A DNA stretch of 30,198 nt from Didymodactylos carnosus (Eukaryota; Rotifera; Eurotatoria; Philodinida; Philodinidae): NCBI GenBank assembly GCA_905250885.1, contig CAJNOQ010001581.1, positions 1 to 30,198 on the forward strand. Direction: 5' to 3'. Numbering within the stretch: the first letter of the stretch is position 1; each line of letters begins with the position of its first letter. The translations under genes and the position numbers were made by a program. The notes beneath the pieces were generated by a model. It saw only the letters and a program-made list of their open reading frames with translations, had not been told where the DNA came from and did not search any database. This document shows positions 12,601 through 22,154 of the stretch, piece by piece.

Positions 12601-15600
12601 CTTTATATTTGAAAACTTAACCCGTTCAAACGTAATTTCTGAAAAAAAGTTTCTAACGATTACTAACCTGCGTTAGACCATCAAAATTATTTCATGGGCC
12701 GAACGTCAAAATGCGGCTGTTCGTAGCTACAAGATTTCTCAATAACGAAACATCGTAGAAAGCTTTGGACGGTCTTAAGATGGAAAACACATGTGCCTGA
12801 AGACTAATAGAGCCCAATTTTTGATGTTTTACTTTGTTAATTAATAAGCAGCTTGAATAATAAAAAGTTTGAAAATGCTTTTTAACATCTCTAGAAAAAT
12901 AACTTTCACGAAAAAATAGATAGAAATTCAAAAACTGTGTTCTATTAGCCTCTAGTTCTACATATTAACTTCAATCTGAGACCGACCCGAGCTCTACATC
13001 ACTTAATTTGACACAAAAATCCTGTAAATAAGAAATGCTGTGCGGTGATCTTCGCATTTGAGATATCGTCTCTATGGAAACGTCTTGTACCTAAGATCTT
13101 GAAAATTCTGGAATCATCGTTTTGTGTTATATTCCCGTGTAAATTACACATACAATTAAGTAAAAAATGTAAATTATTTCAAAACAACTATTTTCAAGAA
13201 GGAAAAAAATTCTAAGTAATCCTAAGTGTGAAAATATTCGCACTTATATTGACACAAGAGTGTAAAACAAAACCATGATTTGGGAATTTTCAAGATTTTG
13301 GGTATAAGATTCAATCACTCAAGGTCCTGATACAAGAAGTCAAGAAATTTCGAGAAGTTCAAGATCTTGGCTTCTTGAATTTTCTTTAACTTTTTACGTT
13401 TTATTACCAAGATCTTAAGTCAAGGATCTTACTAAAAAAATCCAAGAAGTTAAGATTTTCATTCAACGTTCCAGGGCTTCTAGCATAACTCTGATAACAT
13501 TTGGTTAGAACATCACCCAGAGCTGGTAGACGTTTTGTTTTGACTTTATATTCTAGATTACTAAAACTATTCTTAGCTTTGGTCTTTTATTTAATATCCG
13601 AAGAGCTCAATTTTTGGAAAAGTCAAGTTTTCAAGAGAACTTTTCGAAGAACCTTCGTACTACTTTGGTGAAGACCAAATAACTATGAATTCTGATGGTG
13701 GACACAGTGGGCTAGCCGATGATATGCTTAGCTTAATATCGACTTCTTATATGAAATCTTTTGTTTATGGTGTGGAGAAGGGATTAAAATATTTTTTTTG
13801 AAAATATCAAACTTTAACAAAAACTCATTACCATTTTAATTTGCCGAATATTTAAGCGTTTAAAAGTAAAACATCGTGGTAGCTCTCATAAAATGTCTCC
13901 TCAATCTCACTAAAAGGAAGCGCTCATATTTAAATACACATTAGACTTACATTTATAACAAATATACTTCTTATGTTTTGTTAGACGATTCAATCGACAT
14001 TGATCGTATGATTCAAATATGTGCACGAAGTGAAAAACCTGTGGAAAATCCGAAAAACATCAATAAGAATGAATTATACAGACCATGGAATTTAAATGAA
14101 AAGAAATTGTTTTATATTGTTGATACAGACGATTTAAGTCAAACAAAATTTGCTCATGCCGCATGGGAACACGGAGAAAAATATAAAACATATGCTGATT
14201 ATTATGAAACAAAATTGAAAAAACAAGATAGAAACGTGAAAATTAATTTGAATTGGCCAATGGCTTGTGGTAATTATTGGGGGAAAAAAGCAGATAATTT
14301 CTTGTATCCACATGCACTAAGTAGTACCAAAGTAACGATAACAACAATCGAAGATGAATGTAAATATTATTATTATCCGGTAGAATTGCTGAATTATGCT
14401 CCTGTAAATAAGAATGATCAACAATTATTTTCTAAATTACCAACTATATTTACTCGTATTACACAACTCTATCATGTTGAAAAATTGAGAAGATTAATCG
14501 TGAAAAATATCGATACTAATAGAAAGGTAATTTTAACTTCTAGAGAAGAAAAACCGGTTAATAAAATCAATCTTTTTATTGTAGTTTATGTCACCAGAAA
14601 TCTTGCTTCCAGTTGATTTTCGTGACTGTCTAATAAATTTGTGTAAGTTAACATCGATCATTTTTGCTGTGAATAGCTAGTTTTAATCATCTCTCTTTCT
14701 CTAGTTTCTAATACAAACAATATTAATTTCACAGTAAGACGTACTTATACTTTTCTCTTCTACGCAGCCGTAATGACGTTCATTTCTGTTTCAGTCTGAG
14801 GAACAAACATACTTAGAATTACCCCTTCCGGAGCTAGCATATGACAATTTGACATCATCTACCAGTAATAAACAATTACCACCATCCGTATTATTTCAAG
14901 CTCTCAGACGTGATTCAACCGGTGAAAAAACTAACATGGAAAATTTAGAAATTCTTGGCGATTGTTTTCTGAAGTTATCTGTTTCATTGTCAATGTATTA
15001 TAAATATGCAAAAGAAAATGTTGGCTTTTTAACAGTGGAAAAAGTTAAATTTATTTCGAACAATATGTTATATCGTTGTGCTATAAGAAAAGGATTAGAA
15101 TCGTTTTTATATGCACAAAAAATTGAATATCGAGGAAAAAATGCAAATTGGCTTCCACCCGGTTATGTTGTAGTTAAAAAAGAAAACAATTTTCATCCTT
15201 TTACAATGCAGATAGTTAAATATAAATCATTAGCAGATATGATCGAAGCAATAATTGGAGGAATTCTAATTACACATGGATATACAGACGCACTCAAGTT
15301 TTCACAATGGTTAGGATTAGACGTGTTTCCCCAAGATGAAAATGGTAAAATATGCTGTTGTTGTTTTGTCAACAGGCAAATATTTTAGTGGAAAAACTCT
15401 TAATTATTTGTTGTTCATCATCACGTAGGTAATATCATAAAAACACCACCATCGATTGTTTATCAAATGTATGAACACGCGCACGAATTAATTAATACAT
15501 TTTATGAACATAAACATTTTTATGAAGTTGAGAAACGTTTAAATTATCAATTTAAAAAGAAAGCCTATTTAATTGCAGCATTTACACATCCATCATGTTA

Positions 15601-16825
15601 TACAAATCGTTTTACTCAATCATATGAAAGGTAAGATAATTTTTCTTTATGACTATTCTGATGAATGAGAACATGTTTGTATCTTAGTAAATGATTCGAA
15701 GACCTTGAAATTAAAATATATGCAGTTATAACGATCAAAAAATCTTTTCTTCTAGAAAATAGCACTACTCTTTTCTTGACAAATAAGAACCTTCTTCTGA
15801 CATCTGAAAAGTATCTTTAATTTTTACAGTATACTAAAATAGATGTATGTTTTATGTTGTTATGAATTGTTTTCGTTCTGTAGTAATTGATAAGATCTTC
15901 ATTCATCTCAGACATTGATAATATTATTCGTATTTATTTTAGATTGGAATTCATTGGTGATGCTATATTAGATTATTTGGTTACAAGAGAAATATTTATA
16001 AAAAACAACAAGATCACACCACGTAAAAGTTATTATGCAAGTTGAAGGAGTGATACTAATAGTAAAAAACTTCATTGTAGAAATAGTAACTGATATTCGT
16101 CAAGATATAGCGAATAATGGACGTTTAGCTTATTTATTTGCTGAAAACAAACTTCATCACTATATTCTACATGATTCATCAATTCTATTCAGAGAAATTT
16201 CAATCTATATTGCTAGACATTCATTAGATGAAAAAATAAGTTTAGGTGAAGTAAGTGAAGAATTTTACTCATCTGTATTATTATTCATCGTGATTAATTA
16301 ATTGAACCTCATTTTTCAGGATCTCACAATGTGGGCAGATAGTACAGCTCCCAAAACACTTGCCGATGTGTTCGAAGCACTAGTCGGTGCAATATTTCTC
16401 GATTCAAATAGTTCATTGAAAGTTGTATGGGATGTATTTGAACCAATACTAAAGAAATATATCGGTACCATTGCCTGATTAACTACATATTGAATGTGTG
16501 TTATTGTTGTTGTTGTCATCTTTTTTTGTAGAAAATTCGATTATTGATCCTAACTTGAATCCAGTTCGACGATTTTATGAAAGTGGCGGAAAGATTATTA
16601 GGTAAGTGTATCTATCTTTTATTTAGTCTCGAATAAGATTCTCTCTGCTTTTCCTTAATTTTATTTTATTTTTTTTACTTTAGAGAATATGTTAATCAAC
16701 AAAGTGGTTCTTCTGTGTGTAAAGTAGGAATAAGTGGCGACGATGTGACATACGAAGGGATCGGAAAAAATAAGAGAGATGCAAAATTCAACGCCTGTCA
16801 AAAGGCGATGAAGTTTCGAAACTGA
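3622..16825 (+). CDS. dicer: Dicer ribonuclease, 26 exons, about 1516 residues
   Basis: Dicer cuts long double-stranded RNA or pre-miRNA into small RNAs for Argonaute. Proposed exons: 3622-3654, 3717-3879, 3938-4129, 4184-4385, 5082-5208, 5268-5933, 7179-7248, 7318-7394, 7451-7567, 7628-7749, 7817-7940, 8017-8089, 8150-8289, 9205-9309, 9619-9759, 9845-10055, 13985-14526, 14585-14642, 14705-14733, 14795-15344, 15429-15630, 15943-16022, 16081-16250, 16320-16464, 16532-16601, 16684-16825 (stop TGA). Every intron is GT-AG, all phases match, and the sum is 4551 nt. Domains in order: DExD/H helicase (about 12-550), DUF283 (560-665), platform (738-855), PAZ (905-1030), RNase IIIa (1085-1245), RNase IIIb (1270-1445), dsRBD (1450-1516). 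It is shorter than human Dicer (about 1920). The family call is secure. The start codon and the exons at 9205-9309 and 14705-14733 are the least certain parts. Confidence 0.93.
4130..4183 (+). other. 54-nt Dicer intron that stays in frame if retained
   Basis: The intron GTGAGC...TTTCAG interrupts a serine codon. Splicing gives KLFSLDDVNLLIFDECHH, which aligns without gap to animal Dicers around motif II. Its length is a multiple of three and it has no stop in frame, so retention would insert 18 residues just before the DECH box instead of truncating the protein. Confidence 0.75.
4386..5081 (+). other. Dicer intron 4 (696 bp)
   Basis: The donor GTAAAT at 4386 and acceptor TTTCACAG ending at 5081 join codon halves cg|a (Arg). 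The AT-rich interior shows no open frame, repeat or RNA gene that I recognise. Confidence 0.7.
5934..7178 (+). other. Dicer intron 6 (1245 bp)
   Basis: The donor GTAATT follows a glutamine codon at 5933. The acceptor TAGTTTAG ends at 7178, directly before NEVLEQFRIGKINILVSTSVVEEG. Overlapping open frames near 6050-6520 on both strands have no recognisable motif. The length suggests an old insertion, but I found no terminal repeats or target duplication. Confidence 0.65.
8477..9177. mobile_element. non-autonomous DNA transposon (MITE-like) in Dicer intron 13
   Basis: The direct repeat TTTCTCAATG occurs at 8467-8476 and 9178-9187. Just inside lie imperfect inverted ends: the left AGGAAGTGTCATGAAATTCG and the right, read inwards, CGGGGAGTGTCATGATATCC, with similarity continuing for about 35 bases. 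The interior has no transposase frame and is rich in ATCCGGAT-like phrases. A 9-10 bp target duplication fits Mutator-like elements, but I cannot assign the family. The insertion accounts for most of the 915-bp intron, and its right duplication ends only 17 bases before the next exon. Confidence 0.7.
8547..8584. repeat. 13-bp perfect hairpin inside the intron 13 transposon
   Basis: CCAACATGTCCGG (8547-8559) and CCGGACATGTTGG (8572-8584) are perfect complements around a 12-base loop. It lies about 70 bases inside the left end of the element and is GC-richer than the surroundings. It may be a subterminal structure used in transposition, or a rearranged copy of the CCGGAT phrases found through the element. 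Confidence 0.7.
10360..12690. repeat. field of degenerate CGTTA-type short motifs
   Basis: Variants of AACGCGTTAGA and TTCAAACTCGTTAA recur on both strands outside the mariner-like insertion. Examples are near 10373, 10455, 10565, 11570-11630, 11655, 12095-12135, 12255-12345, 12403, 12505 and 12675. In such AT-rich DNA a CG-containing word this frequent is unexpected. Units are irregularly spaced and I cannot define a period. It may be a very degraded minisatellite or the body of an old element that the mariner-like copy later entered. Confidence 0.45.
10601..11519. mobile_element. mariner-like foldback element with about 300-bp terminal inverted repeats
   Basis: The left end starts CTTAGGGCATACCAAAAGTA at 10601, directly after TA. 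The right end is its inverted complement ending at 11519, directly before TA (11520-11521). A TA target duplication is the hallmark of the Tc1/mariner superfamily. The inverted arms run from 10601 to about 10907 and from about 11197 to 11519, near-identical at the tips and more diverged inward. The central spacer of about 290 bp holds no transposase, so the copy is non-autonomous. The frame at 11291-11527 (-) lies within one arm and is not a gene. A transcript across the element would fold into a long imperfect hairpin. Confidence 0.85.
13985..14526 (+). other. dicer: Dicer PAZ exon
   Basis: This 542-nt exon encodes the connector and PAZ domain, which binds the 3' overhang of the RNA. Recognisable stretches are SIDIDRMIQICARSEK, TYADYYETKLKKQDRNVK, YYYYPVELLNYAPVNKND and LPTIFTRITQLYHVEKLRRL, in the order seen in animal Dicers. 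The last stretch matches the conserved LP-x(3)-RxxxLxxxxxxxxL end of the module. Confidence 0.85.
14705..14733 (+). other. dicer: 29-nt microexon of Dicer
   Basis: Without this exon the phase-1 donor GTAAGT at 14643 would have to join a phase-0 acceptor at 14794, creating a TGA stop. The 29 bases between TCTCTAG (ending 14704) and GTAAGA (14734) restore the frame, encode FSNTNNINFT and leave two introns of 62 and 61 bp, the usual size here. It lies in the poorly conserved linker between PAZ and RNase IIIa. Confidence 0.65.
14795..16825 (+). other. dicer: Dicer RNase IIIa, RNase IIIb and dsRBD module
   Basis: RNase IIIa carries LEILGD (E1116, D1120) and LADMIEAIIG (D1212, E1215), with NWLPPGYVV between them as in animal Dicers. 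RNase IIIb begins KRLNYQFKKKAYLIAAFTHP and carries LEFIGDAILDYL (E1317, D1321) and LADVFEALVGAIFLDS (D1414, E1417). All eight metal-binding acidic residues are present, so both strands should be cut. The IIIa insert is much shorter than in human Dicer. The C-terminal dsRBD runs from NPVRRFYESGGK to the GKNKRDAKFNACQKAMKF helix, with stop TGA at 16823-16825. Confidence 0.92.
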
Positions 16826-17640
16826 TCATTAGGTCATAATGCCTTCATTTGTTTTAAATTTGAAATCACCATGATATCAAAATTCCATTATTTGAATAGA
16901 GAAAATATTACTAAAAATTTCATTTTTCATAAATATGTCTTCACATGTTACTTCATTTCCAAAGTACAGTTCTCATTTGAGAAGTAGCTTAAGCTTTTGT
17001 CGCTGTGATACTGGCTGTTCTATCATTTTTATATGGTTCATGTGGAACACAGCATAGTCTTTACTCATTATAGCTCATTATAGTAATTTTGATTAGCACA
17101 AAAAGAGAGAAAGCACAGTGTCATGACTCGAAATGACATCATGTGCTCGAATATCTTTGTCAAAAGTTGACTTTAGAACTTGCTGTCCATCACAAATCTC
17201 TGTGGCTATAGGTTATGTCTTGATGCTGATCACAAATATGTTGTCTATTTCGATCGATGCGGCTTTTTTTTTATTGAATCTCTGGAAAACTAACATCTGG
17301 AGATCCACTCTAATTCCATGATGAACAATTGCTGATCTGTCCAGTTTTCAAAGCTTATCGAGTTAAAGAAAAAATATTCTGTGCCATCGAACAAATTTTC
17401 GAGTACAGATAATTTAAGGATTGATTTCTTGTGGAAGTATAGATTTGCATCTTTTTTTACACTAAAAACCAGTAAACCCCATGTGTGTGATTAAAAGAAA
17501 TATGATGTGTCAGCAGTATACATTGTGTCTTGTCAATTTCTAAACATACATAAAAACGCAGTTATTAAAAGTAATGAAAAAAAATCAACTAAATTCGAAA
17601 ATTTTCTGAAGAGCCCTAAAACAGACTGAAAATATTTCAT
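16826..17640. other. intergenic, no gene recognised
   Basis: This is the 3' flank of Dicer. I see no canonical AATAAA close to the stop and no convincing open frame. The 62-codon frame at 17133-17321 has no recognisable motif. Confidence 0.4.
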
Positions 17641-17675
17641 ATTTTCAAAATTGATTGGAAACGCAATGGAGCACA

Positions 17676-18380
17676 TTTTCGTTTTTGTTTCAAGTTTTTA
17701 ACTATTGCCGTTCACCAGTTTTCCAGAAAACTCGGTTTTTCATTGGACCACATTACGACCCCCCCCCCCTTAAATTTCACCTGATCGNACACATGCCCCT
17801 CCCCCCTTTTCCCCCAAACCCGGGTTTTTCATTGCCCCCAACACCCCCCCCCCCCCCCCCCCTTAAATTTCATCCGATCGAGTTAAAAATTTTATCGGAG
17901 GTACTCAAGAGTAAAAGTAAATTTTTTGAAATTTCTTTTAAATCTTTCTTTACCGAGTTATAGGAAAAATACTGAAAAACTTTCAAAAATCGACTTTTTA
18001 AATTTTAGAAACCTATAACTTTTAGAAACCTACAACCTATAACTTGGTAAAGAAAGATTTAAAAGAAATTTCAAAAAATTTACTTTTGCTCTTGAGTACC
18101 TCCGATAAAATTTTTAACTCGATCGGATGAAATTTAAGGGGGGGGGGGGGGGGGGGTTTTGTGTTTAAATAAAAACCCGGTTTTTGGGAAAAAGTGATAA
18201 CCGAAATTTTNNNNNNNNNNGAATCACTACATCATTAACTACCCCATCCTCCACCCGCGCGCCCCCCCCCCCCCCCCCGCCCCGGGGGGGGGGGGGTCGT
18301 AATGTGGTTCAATGAAAAACCGAGTTTTCTGGAAAACTGATGAACGGCAATAGTTAAAAACTTGGAACAAAAACGAAATA
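17676..18380. repeat. large imperfect palindrome with poly(C)/poly(G) tracts
   Basis: The outer arms, about 17679-17761 and 18297-18378, are inverted copies containing AACTATTGCCGTTCA and AAAACTCGGTTTTTCATTG. The inner arms, about 17862-17961 and 18029-18137, contain TTAAATTTCATCCGATCGAG and GGAGGTACTCAAGAG. C tracts of up to 19 in the left arm face a G tract of equal length (18138-18156) in the right arm. Within the left arm the block TTTTTCATTG, C tract, TTAAATTTCAYCxGATCG occurs twice. One ambiguous base (17788) and a ten-N gap show that assembly was difficult. It could be a foldback element or partly an assembly artefact. Confidence 0.7.
18211..18220. other. assembly gap (10 N)
   Basis: Ten N characters lie in the right arm of the poly(C)/poly(G) palindrome. 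The true length of the missing sequence is unknown, so distances across it are unreliable. Confidence 0.95.
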
Positions 18381-18688
18381 TGCAAACCGAATGGTATAAG
18401 CACATCTGAAAATAATGACGCATGCTGACACATATATTACAGTATTTCTAATCGTCAAAACATCTTAATTATGTACGTACTAAAACGGGATGACGTTAAA
18501 TATCAATATAACAGCGACGTTCGTAATAATACAAAGCCGGACGAAACAGCATTAAGATTTCAATAGCGAATTTTATTTAATAAATCATCTTTAACAAAAA
18601 CTCAAAAGATGCATATATAAAAAATTGTGAAACGGTAATAGTATAGAAAAATAAATTCAGTTAGTCACTTGTCGACGATGTTTTCATA

Positions 18689-21030
18689 TCATATCTCACC
18701 AGCACTGTTTGATTCACTGTCACCATCGGTTATTGCTATATTATTATTGTAGTTCTGTTTGTGTTGTTCTAACCGTTGCTTTACTTTTGATAAAACAACT
18801 TCAGTTTGTGGTAGATCAATATGTAGTTCTCCTTCACTATGTTGATTAAACCAAATGTGATCACTAAATGAACTATCATCATGAAGAGAATATGGTGTAC
18901 TAATAGATGTGGAGGACGTAAGTGTTTCGGTTGTTGTTGATTGAGACGTTGACACAGGTGTTGAAGGCGTTGGAATAGTTTCAGGAAGAGGAGGTGGAAG
19001 AGTGGTCTGAATAATTACAGGCGGTTTAGCGGGTAATTCGATCCATGTAGCCATTGTACTAGCATCTCTCTTTTCAACGGGTATGTTCACTGGAAGTGTC
19101 AACGGTACCTTTTGAATTGTAACAGGCGGAGATGGTGGAGGTGTTGCTGGCGGAGATTGAGGAGGCGTAATAATAGGTGTCTGAACATTTCTTTCAGGAA
19201 TTATTGAATATTGATCTTCTTGCTTTATTTCTGTTGAGCTTACAGTACTTTCAAATGATTTATCTTCATCTAAAACGGAAGAGAAATGCTTACATATGAA
19301 AACGAATTCCTCTACAGAATAAAACGTTAAATTTTCAGTTGAAAAAATTCATAAGTCACACTAGTACGTTTTCATAGCACTATTTACATGTTATACCTGG
19401 CGTATTTATTTTTCGTGCTCTTCGTTGAATCGGTGAAAATGGTGGAGTTGGTTGTGGTGTTTGTAAATCGTTAACAGTATACTGTATTGATTGGTTTTGT
19501 GTACTTATTTCTTCTAATACTTGTCGAGTTAATGCGTCTACTAAATTCTGGTGCAGTAGTTGCATAGTGTTGTTACTAGATGTTTCATCTTGCTTATATG
19601 AATTACTCACTATATCATTGTCATCACTACCTTTATGATAGACAGAATCCAATTTTATTCCGAAACGAAATTTTTTTGTTGGTGACGATATTGATGGAAT
19701 TTCAATACTCGGTAAGATGTGTGGAGTTAATTTTTGTGATTGTGAATTTGGCGAAGGTACATATGATGACTCAGTTACTCTCGTATCATGTATTTGAGGT
19801 GGGCCAAGTAACCTGGAATTGCATGAACAATATTCAGGCAACAATCGTTCATTAGGATTGATTATTAGGCGTGATTGATTTCGACGTGTGACCAGAATGT
19901 TAGCAGGTAATATCTAAACAACGTCAATCAATCGCGTATACCAAATAGTTTAAAAAATAAATGGTTTATTAAGAATTAAAATATTCTCATTTATGAAAAG
20001 AAATATACATCAAAATAAAGTTGTATTGTTAATTTTTGTAAGCAGTCTTGGTGAGAGTAAAGGAATTGACACATCAGAAGACCTCCTTCAACCTCATCAT
20101 CTAAAAGTGGTAATATGAAAAGCGCATCAACTTTTTTTTAGGACACAGTATAAGATTCTGCTAGAAGCTTTAAAACTCAGAACAGTTTAGGAGACCCAGG
20201 CCTTTTATTGTGACAACCGCTTCAGTCATCAGATTCAACTGGTATACTTATTAATAGAGAATGATTCAGAGATTTGTTATGTTGAAGATGTATATCAAAC
20301 TTTTGAACTAAAAATGTTCTTTTCTACTTATTGAGTTTCTCAAGATGAAAAAGCTGTAAATAAAATTTTTCTTCTAACATACTTTTGTTGGTGGATGTTT
20401 CGAGTGAATCTGTTGTTCCGATGGTTTTCCGTCTAATTTATCATGATAACGAGAGGTCTCTTTTCTATGAGTCATCTTATGATTTGTCTGTGATTTCGAT
20501 GTTTTTTTTGTTAAATGACGATTGAAGGCAATTTGTGTTTCAGATCTCGACTGTTTGTTGATATCTTTTTTCGTTTTTAAATGTTGGGTTACTTGTTCAA
20601 CGTCTTGAGTAATTAAATGAATATTTGATTGGTTGTTACCCGTATTTAATAGAAATAATGAATCATCATTTTGTCTTGATATTGATGCATATTTTTCATC
20701 AATTAAACATTTAGCATCATCATATTCTTTTAAAATATCGTATAATTTACTATTATTGAGAGATTTTTCCAATGTAAAATCTAAAGGTGGAGGTGGTGAG
20801 AATATATTCAAATATTTATCAAACGGGAAATATGTTTCATTTTGTGCTGATTGTGTGTTATTTGATTCAGGAAATGACAAATGTGTCGATTTTGTTCGAT
20901 TATCACATGCAGAACACTTTTCGTATAGAGACGATATTGTCTGACGTTCATGAGAGTTACTTGATAGATACGGTTGATCTAATTTCGAACGAACCGTGTG
21001 ATCAGTATCATCATATTTTAAAATGTCCAT
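18689..21030 (-). CDS. proline-rich low-complexity protein, 3 exons, 581 residues, function unknown
   Basis: Proposed exons, read on the minus strand: 21030-20383 (216 residues), 19913-19397, and 19269-18689 ending in TGA. Phases agree, and the second junction makes NTP|DEDKSFES. Exon 1 is polar, with an SPPPPLDF patch and a basic end rich in K, H and T. Exon 2 has a short predicted helix, LLHQNLVDALTRQVLEEIST, then LQTPQPTPPFSPIQRRARK. Exon 3 has TPPQSPPATPPPSPP, a Ser/Thr-rich run, HSEGELHIDLPQTE and a final helix VVLSKVKQRLEQHKQNY. I see no signal peptide, membrane segment or enzyme motif. The TPxPTPPxSP and SEGEL phrases faintly recall the C-terminal part of the ciliary protein TALPID3, but I cannot support that as a call. 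The ATG at 21028-21030 follows a splice-acceptor-like TTGCAG by 33 bases. Confidence 0.7.
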
Positions 21031-22154
21031 ATCTACTATTTTAATTAGAATAAATACTAGAATCTGCAACAGAAAAAATAAATACTATCATACGGTGACT
21101 TTTTAACATTAACCATCAATACCGTATGAAAAATTTTTGAGTGATATAACATCTCTTTCTATCGATTTTGACAGAAGAGTGAAAAGTAATATGCTAAGAT
21201 ATGTTTGCTCTAAAAATTAATGCGAACAGTTGACAATTTAACTCGGTCTTCCTTTGCTATAACGATTTTCAATAAAGCTGCCTATTTCAAAGATAGGGCT
21301 GACTTTTCTTGATATACATGCACAGTGGACATCCAGGCAAACGTTTAACCATGTATTCATAATTTAATTTTTCATATTGAATAATATACGTCAAAATATC
21401 GTGTATCTTTTTTTAATAAATAGAATTTCATTACTAACATTAGAAAGAGAAGAAAATTCATTTCAGAAAATATATTAATAATTGATAAATATGAACAAAG
21501 TGACATTATTTTTTCAACTTGTCAATCTTTTTTACATTGAAGACAATATAAATCAATCTCGCCTTCTTTTCTCCGTTGTGAACGAAAACATTTTTTGGAT
21601 CAATCATAGTGCCTAAGTGCAAAAAATATATTTCATACTAATAAATTTTCCTACTATTAACTCAGCAATGGAATGAATATGTACAATTTAGCACAGTCTT
21701 ACAAACTTTGAACATATATTCTTCGATTTATATTACGTCTATAAGATCAGCATATAGATGTATAAAAATCTCTGAATCTCTCATTACAGGCTTTTCAAAA
21801 GTCTATGGTTTCTGATGTAAAATTCTATATCATCATTCTAAAAGCATTTTTTAATTAAAGCAAATATATTTAGAATCAACTTGTCAAACTGCATCAATTC
21901 AATTCAGTATTTATTTTAGCTAATGGAATGGCAAGATAGTTACAAAAAAGCAAAGTTTACAGAACTGTAACATTTAATTAAGAGTAAATAGAATAAAGAA
22001 AAAAACAAAAAAACAAATAAAAACGAAGACATAGAATGAACACAAAGAGAAATATAAAATTAAACTAGAAAGAGAAAAAGAGAACAAAAAAAAAACGAAA
22101 AATATATATAATAATACAAACAAAATGATTATCGAAAAGAGGAATTTTTATTTT
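21031..22154. other. intergenic; minus-strand acceptor at 21064-21065, then AT-rich LINE tail
   Basis: Next to the proline-rich gene, the minus strand reads TTTTTTCTGTTGCAG, a strong 3' splice site 33 bases before the start codon. The stretch from about 21960 to 22140 is purine-rich on the plus strand, with many A-runs and AAAGAGAA phrases. It lies just 3' of the LINE reading frame and is probably that element's 3' untranslated region. I see no gene between. Confidence 0.45.

Larger units (their letters stand above)
10056..13984 (+). other. Dicer intron 16 (3.9 kb)
   Basis: This is the longest intron of the gene, between the platform and PAZ exons. The donor is GTTTGT after ...LLNE and a single G. 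The acceptor TGTTAG ends at 13984. It contains a mariner-like element and a field of degenerate CGTTA motifs, listed separately. From about 12.7 to 13.98 kb I see only AT-rich sequence with local CAAGATCTT/CAAGAAG-type repetition near 13290-13460. No protein-coding frame of note is present. Confidence 0.7.

Noticed and set aside
13290..13460. Possible tandem array of CAAGAAG/CAAGATCTT phrases
   Set aside because: Copies are irregular and few, with no consistent period. Noted only as local simple sequence within the Dicer intron.
17655..17963. Proline-rich open frame across the C tracts, and similar frames at 18235-18433 (-)
   Set aside because: The prolines and glycines come from homopolymer C/G runs in a palindrome, one frame crosses an ambiguous base, and the same DNA is open in two minus-strand frames.
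20633..21044. Plus-strand open frames of 103 and 85 codons
   Set aside because: They are the reverse side of exon 1 of the minus-strand proline-rich gene, whose frame is longer and joins other exons in phase.
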